Source of the DNA: Acetofilamentum sp.
GTDB taxonomy: Bacteria > Bacteroidota > Bacteroidia > Bacteroidales > JAFGXI01
DNA: 8,496 bases
Assembly: GCA_020720565.1 (NCBI GenBank)
Contig: DYOK01000068.1
Location: 3,706 to 12,201 of the forward strand
Reading direction: 5' to 3'
Each line of letters opens with the position of its first letter. Positions within the stretch are counted from its first letter, which is position 1. The position numbers and the translations under genes are program-made. The notes beneath the pieces were generated by a model. That model had not been told where the DNA came from and ran no database searches. It was given only the letters and a program-made list of their open reading frames with translations. This document shows, piece after piece, positions 7,154 through 8,496 of the stretch.

Positions 7154-7203
7154 TATAGTACCCACTATACAAAGAAACTTTGCTTTGTATAGCTTTTGCT
7201 ATA
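7154..7203. other. Chain of overlapping, mutually exclusive hairpins in an AT-rich gap
   Basis: Three perfect hairpins follow each other and share bases: TATAGT-accc-ACTATA (7154-7169), CTATACAAAG-8 nt-CTTTGTATAG (7165-7192) and TATAGC-tttt-GCTATA (7188-7203). The middle one has a shorter alternative, CAAAG-aaa-CTTTG (7170-7182). Neighbouring hairpins cannot form fully at the same time. The rest of the gap (7059-7312) is AT-rich with no supported gene; a 45-codon frame at 7101-7238 has no other signal. Function unknown. Confidence 0.5.
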
Positions 7204-7241
7204 TAAAAAAAAGAAAAAATATAATTATTCACGAATAAAAT

Positions 7242-7260
7242 ATTTATGGTGTTCATAAAT
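7242..7260 (-). terminator. Weak possible terminator of the membrane-protein gene
   Basis: ATTTATG-gtgtt-CATAAAT forms a 7-bp, AT-rich stem. Read on the minus strand it lies 53 nt after the membrane-protein stop codon and is followed by ATTTTATT. The stem is weak and the T run is broken, so this is only a candidate. Confidence 0.25.
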
Positions 7261-7312
7261 TCACTTCGTTCATTGCATTTTATTTATCAATCATTTGAAA
7301 ATGTATTTGGTA

Positions 7313-8161
7313 TTACTTATCGCTTAGCTCGTATCTGCCATATACATAGGTCAGTATCACCGCAAAAATAATGGCAATGACCCCTAAAATGGCATCGACA
7401 AAAACAGGTGAAGTTAGAGCGATTCGAATCATGACCGTGGCAAAGGCCAAGCCCGAATTGCGAAATAATACGATGTACGAAAAGCTGTATCGGAGACTGA
7501 CCAACACAATAAAGACATCGGCAAATATCAGCACCGTATAAAAACGTCCAAAAAAGTCGGTAGTTTCTTTGTGGCCCAAAAACCATAATAAACTTTCGAA
7601 GACTAAATATAAGAATATAAATATCAGCGACAGAGAAAGTACTTTTTTGATGGCGATAAATCTGTTTTTGTCGTGCTCATTCTCGGTATACGTTCTGTGT
7701 TTTTGAAGCTTTTTGATGAGTAAAATACCTGCGAAAATGATTAAAGCTCCAAAAGCATCGGAGAGCATGTGGTAAATATTGTCCGAAATGTTATAAAAAT
7801 CGAGGGGCTCTTCGATGTATTTAAATTCTTTAAACGCTTGTCTTAACAAGATAAGCGAAAGAATTTCGAATTGTTTAACCATAGAACCCGCAAACGATTT
7901 GGGGAGAACCATCACCAAGCTTTGCACCTCAAAAAACAGCAACAGGACAAAGGCCACTTCGAGTGCTTCGAAGTAATTGTCGGAAACCATCGGCAAAAAT
8001 GCCATGGGTAACAACCCGTGAACTTTCAAAAAAATGAAACCCATACTGAGTACAAAACTCAAAACGATGAGTGTGCCTATCAGCCTGCTGTTTTTAGGCG
8101 ATTCCCATACCTCCTCGATAAAGTCGAAAAGTTGAGACAATTTAAGAATAATCAGATTCAT
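7313..8161 (-). CDS. Multi-pass inner-membrane protein of unknown function
   Basis: I do not recognise a named family. The 282-residue product (from ATG 8161) has a short amphipathic N-terminus and six or seven hydrophobic segments, at about 27-45, 66-86, 129-149, 173-196, 208-228, 232-251 and 255-276. A notable conserved-looking stretch, PKSFAGSMVKQFEILSLILLRQ (87-108), lies between segments 2 and 3, with Glu78 inside segment 2. The middle loop (about 150-172) is highly charged (KKLQKHRTYTENEHDKNR), suggesting a cytoplasmic face. A TTG at 8188 would add nine residues; ATG is preferred because the extension (MISRSQNRI) adds no membrane or signal feature. The protein is not obviously a transporter, enzyme or sensor. 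The order of an acidic residue in one segment and an Arg-containing following segment is faintly like a voltage-sensor module, but I do not assert that. Confidence 0.75.
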   Translation of the reverse strand: MNLIILKLSQLFDFIEEVWESPKNSRLIGTLIVLSFVLSMGFIFLKVHGLLPMAFLPMVSDNYFEALEVAFVLLLFFEVQSLVMVLPKSFAGSMVKQFEILSLILLRQAFKEFKYIEEPLDFYNISDNIYHMLSDAFGALIIFAGILLIKKLQKHRTYTENEHDKNRFIAIKKVLSLSLIFIFLYLVFESLLWFLGHKETTDFFGRFYTVLIFADVFIVLVSLRYSFSYIVLFRNSGLAFATVMIRIALTSPVFVDAILGVIAIIFAVILTYVYGRYELSDK

Positions 8162-8290
8162 AATTCTATTTTGGGATCTTGAAATCAAATATTACGAAAG
8201 TAAATCAAAAAAAGTGAGGATTTTTTAAAAATTAAAAAAAGATTCACAACTATCCGAAACTTTAAAAAATAAAAGTGCCCGAGAATCTCC

Positions 8291-8323
8291 TATTTCTGTA
8301 GTCAACAAAAACTTTCAGAAATA
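8291..8323 (+). promoter_or_regulatory. Hairpin abutting the transposase start codon
   Basis: TATTTCTG (8291-8298) pairs perfectly with CAGAAATA (8316-8323), and AGT/ACT (8300-8302 with 8311-8313) extends the stem inside, leaving an 8-nt loop. The stem ends directly at the ATG (8324), so in a transcript reading in from outside it would cover the translation start region. Known insertion sequences such as IS10 and IS50 use structures of this kind to keep transposase low; here the role is inferred. Confidence 0.45.
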
Positions 8324-8496
8324 ATGAAATTACACAGGCGTAGCAAAAATAATAAAAAACCGATACTTCGACAAGTATTAGATTTGATTCCAGCGTTTAT
8401 ACTTCGCAATTCGGTCAGAAAATTCCAAACAGACAAAGGATGCTCTAAATACAAGACTTATGACCAATGAGTGGCATTAAGTTTCGGACAGCTTGG
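8324..8496 (+). pseudogene. IS4-family transposase N-terminus (DUF4372-like) broken by an in-frame TGA
   Basis: From the ATG at 8324, 48 residues read MKLHRRSKNNKKPILRQVL and onward through DLIPAFILRNSV and KYKTYDQ. Then comes TGA at 8468-8470, and the same frame continues VALSFGQL to the window edge. IS4-type transposases with an N-terminal DUF4372 domain have a VLDLIP-like start and a continuous segment of the form (D/N)Q-(hydrophobic)-x-x-x-x-FGQL. The TGA thus replaces a conserved hydrophobic codon; one change from TTA would explain it. The catalytic DDE region would lie beyond the edge. The intact genes here all end in TAA and show no internal TGA, so recoding is not supported. Family call fairly secure, inactivation likely but dependent on sequence accuracy. 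Confidence 0.72.

Larger units (their letters stand above)
8250..8496 (+). mobile_element. Left part of an IS4-type insertion sequence (end not resolved)
   Basis: A transposase N-terminus at 8324 implies an IS whose left end should lie in the preceding 50-80 nt; no open frame occurs there. The exact boundary cannot be fixed without the right end, which is outside the window. The segment CTATCCGAAACT at 8250-8261 is a plausible part of the terminal repeat, but this is a guess. It is not the same as the terminal repeat of the MITE-like element at 1657-1889, so this IS is not evidently its parent. Confidence 0.45.

Noticed and set aside
7101..7238. 45-codon basic open frame between terminator and membrane-protein gene
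   Set aside because: It crosses the hairpin chain, has no ribosome-binding or promoter signal and no recognisable sequence.
7389..7960. Voltage-gated ion channel
   Set aside because: Only a loose similarity in the arrangement of Glu78 and Arg107; no repeated Arg pattern and no pore selectivity sequence is visible.
8468..8470. TGA as a recoded sense codon
   Set aside because: The intact genes in the window contain no in-frame TGA and end in TAA; a decayed IS is the simpler explanation.

Overview
The window looks like chromosomal DNA of a Bacteroidota species. The evidence is a long secreted protein ending in a type IX secretion sorting domain with SprB-type repeats, a promoter that fits the Bacteroidota pattern (TTTG, 19 nt, TANNTTTG), AT-rich intergenic DNA and stop codons that are all TAA in the intact genes. 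The genus cannot be read from the sequence.

Layout. Positions 1-676 (minus) hold a monofunctional peptidoglycan glycosyltransferase (mtgA) that runs off the left edge. A 220-nt gap contains a 175-bp inverted-repeat element (716-890). tsaB, a subunit of the t6A37 tRNA modification machinery, lies at 897-1583 (minus). A 618-nt gap follows. It holds a 233-bp MITE-like element with perfect 21-bp terminal inverted repeats (1657-1889) and, inside it, a palindromic TCGA-rich repeat unit. The promoter at 2123-2153 drives a 1599-residue cell-surface protein at 2202-7001 (plus), which is closed by a strong intrinsic terminator (7021-7058). A second AT-rich gap carries a chain of overlapping hairpins. 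An unrecognised multi-pass membrane protein follows at 7313-8161 (minus). The right edge holds the start of an IS4-type transposase interrupted by an in-frame TGA.

The genes do not form one pathway. mtgA and tsaB are housekeeping genes. The large gene is monocistronic and its product is built like an exported, surface-anchored binding protein: a seven-repeat FG-GAP-like propeller, two LamG domains around a third probable beta-sandwich, four SprB-like repeats, two Fn3-like domains and a T9SS C-terminal signal. The intergenic regions are crowded with small mobile or palindromic elements. I found no CRISPR array, tRNA, rRNA or defence system. The least explained items are the membrane protein, the MITE-like element with its nested palindrome, and the central domain of the surface protein.
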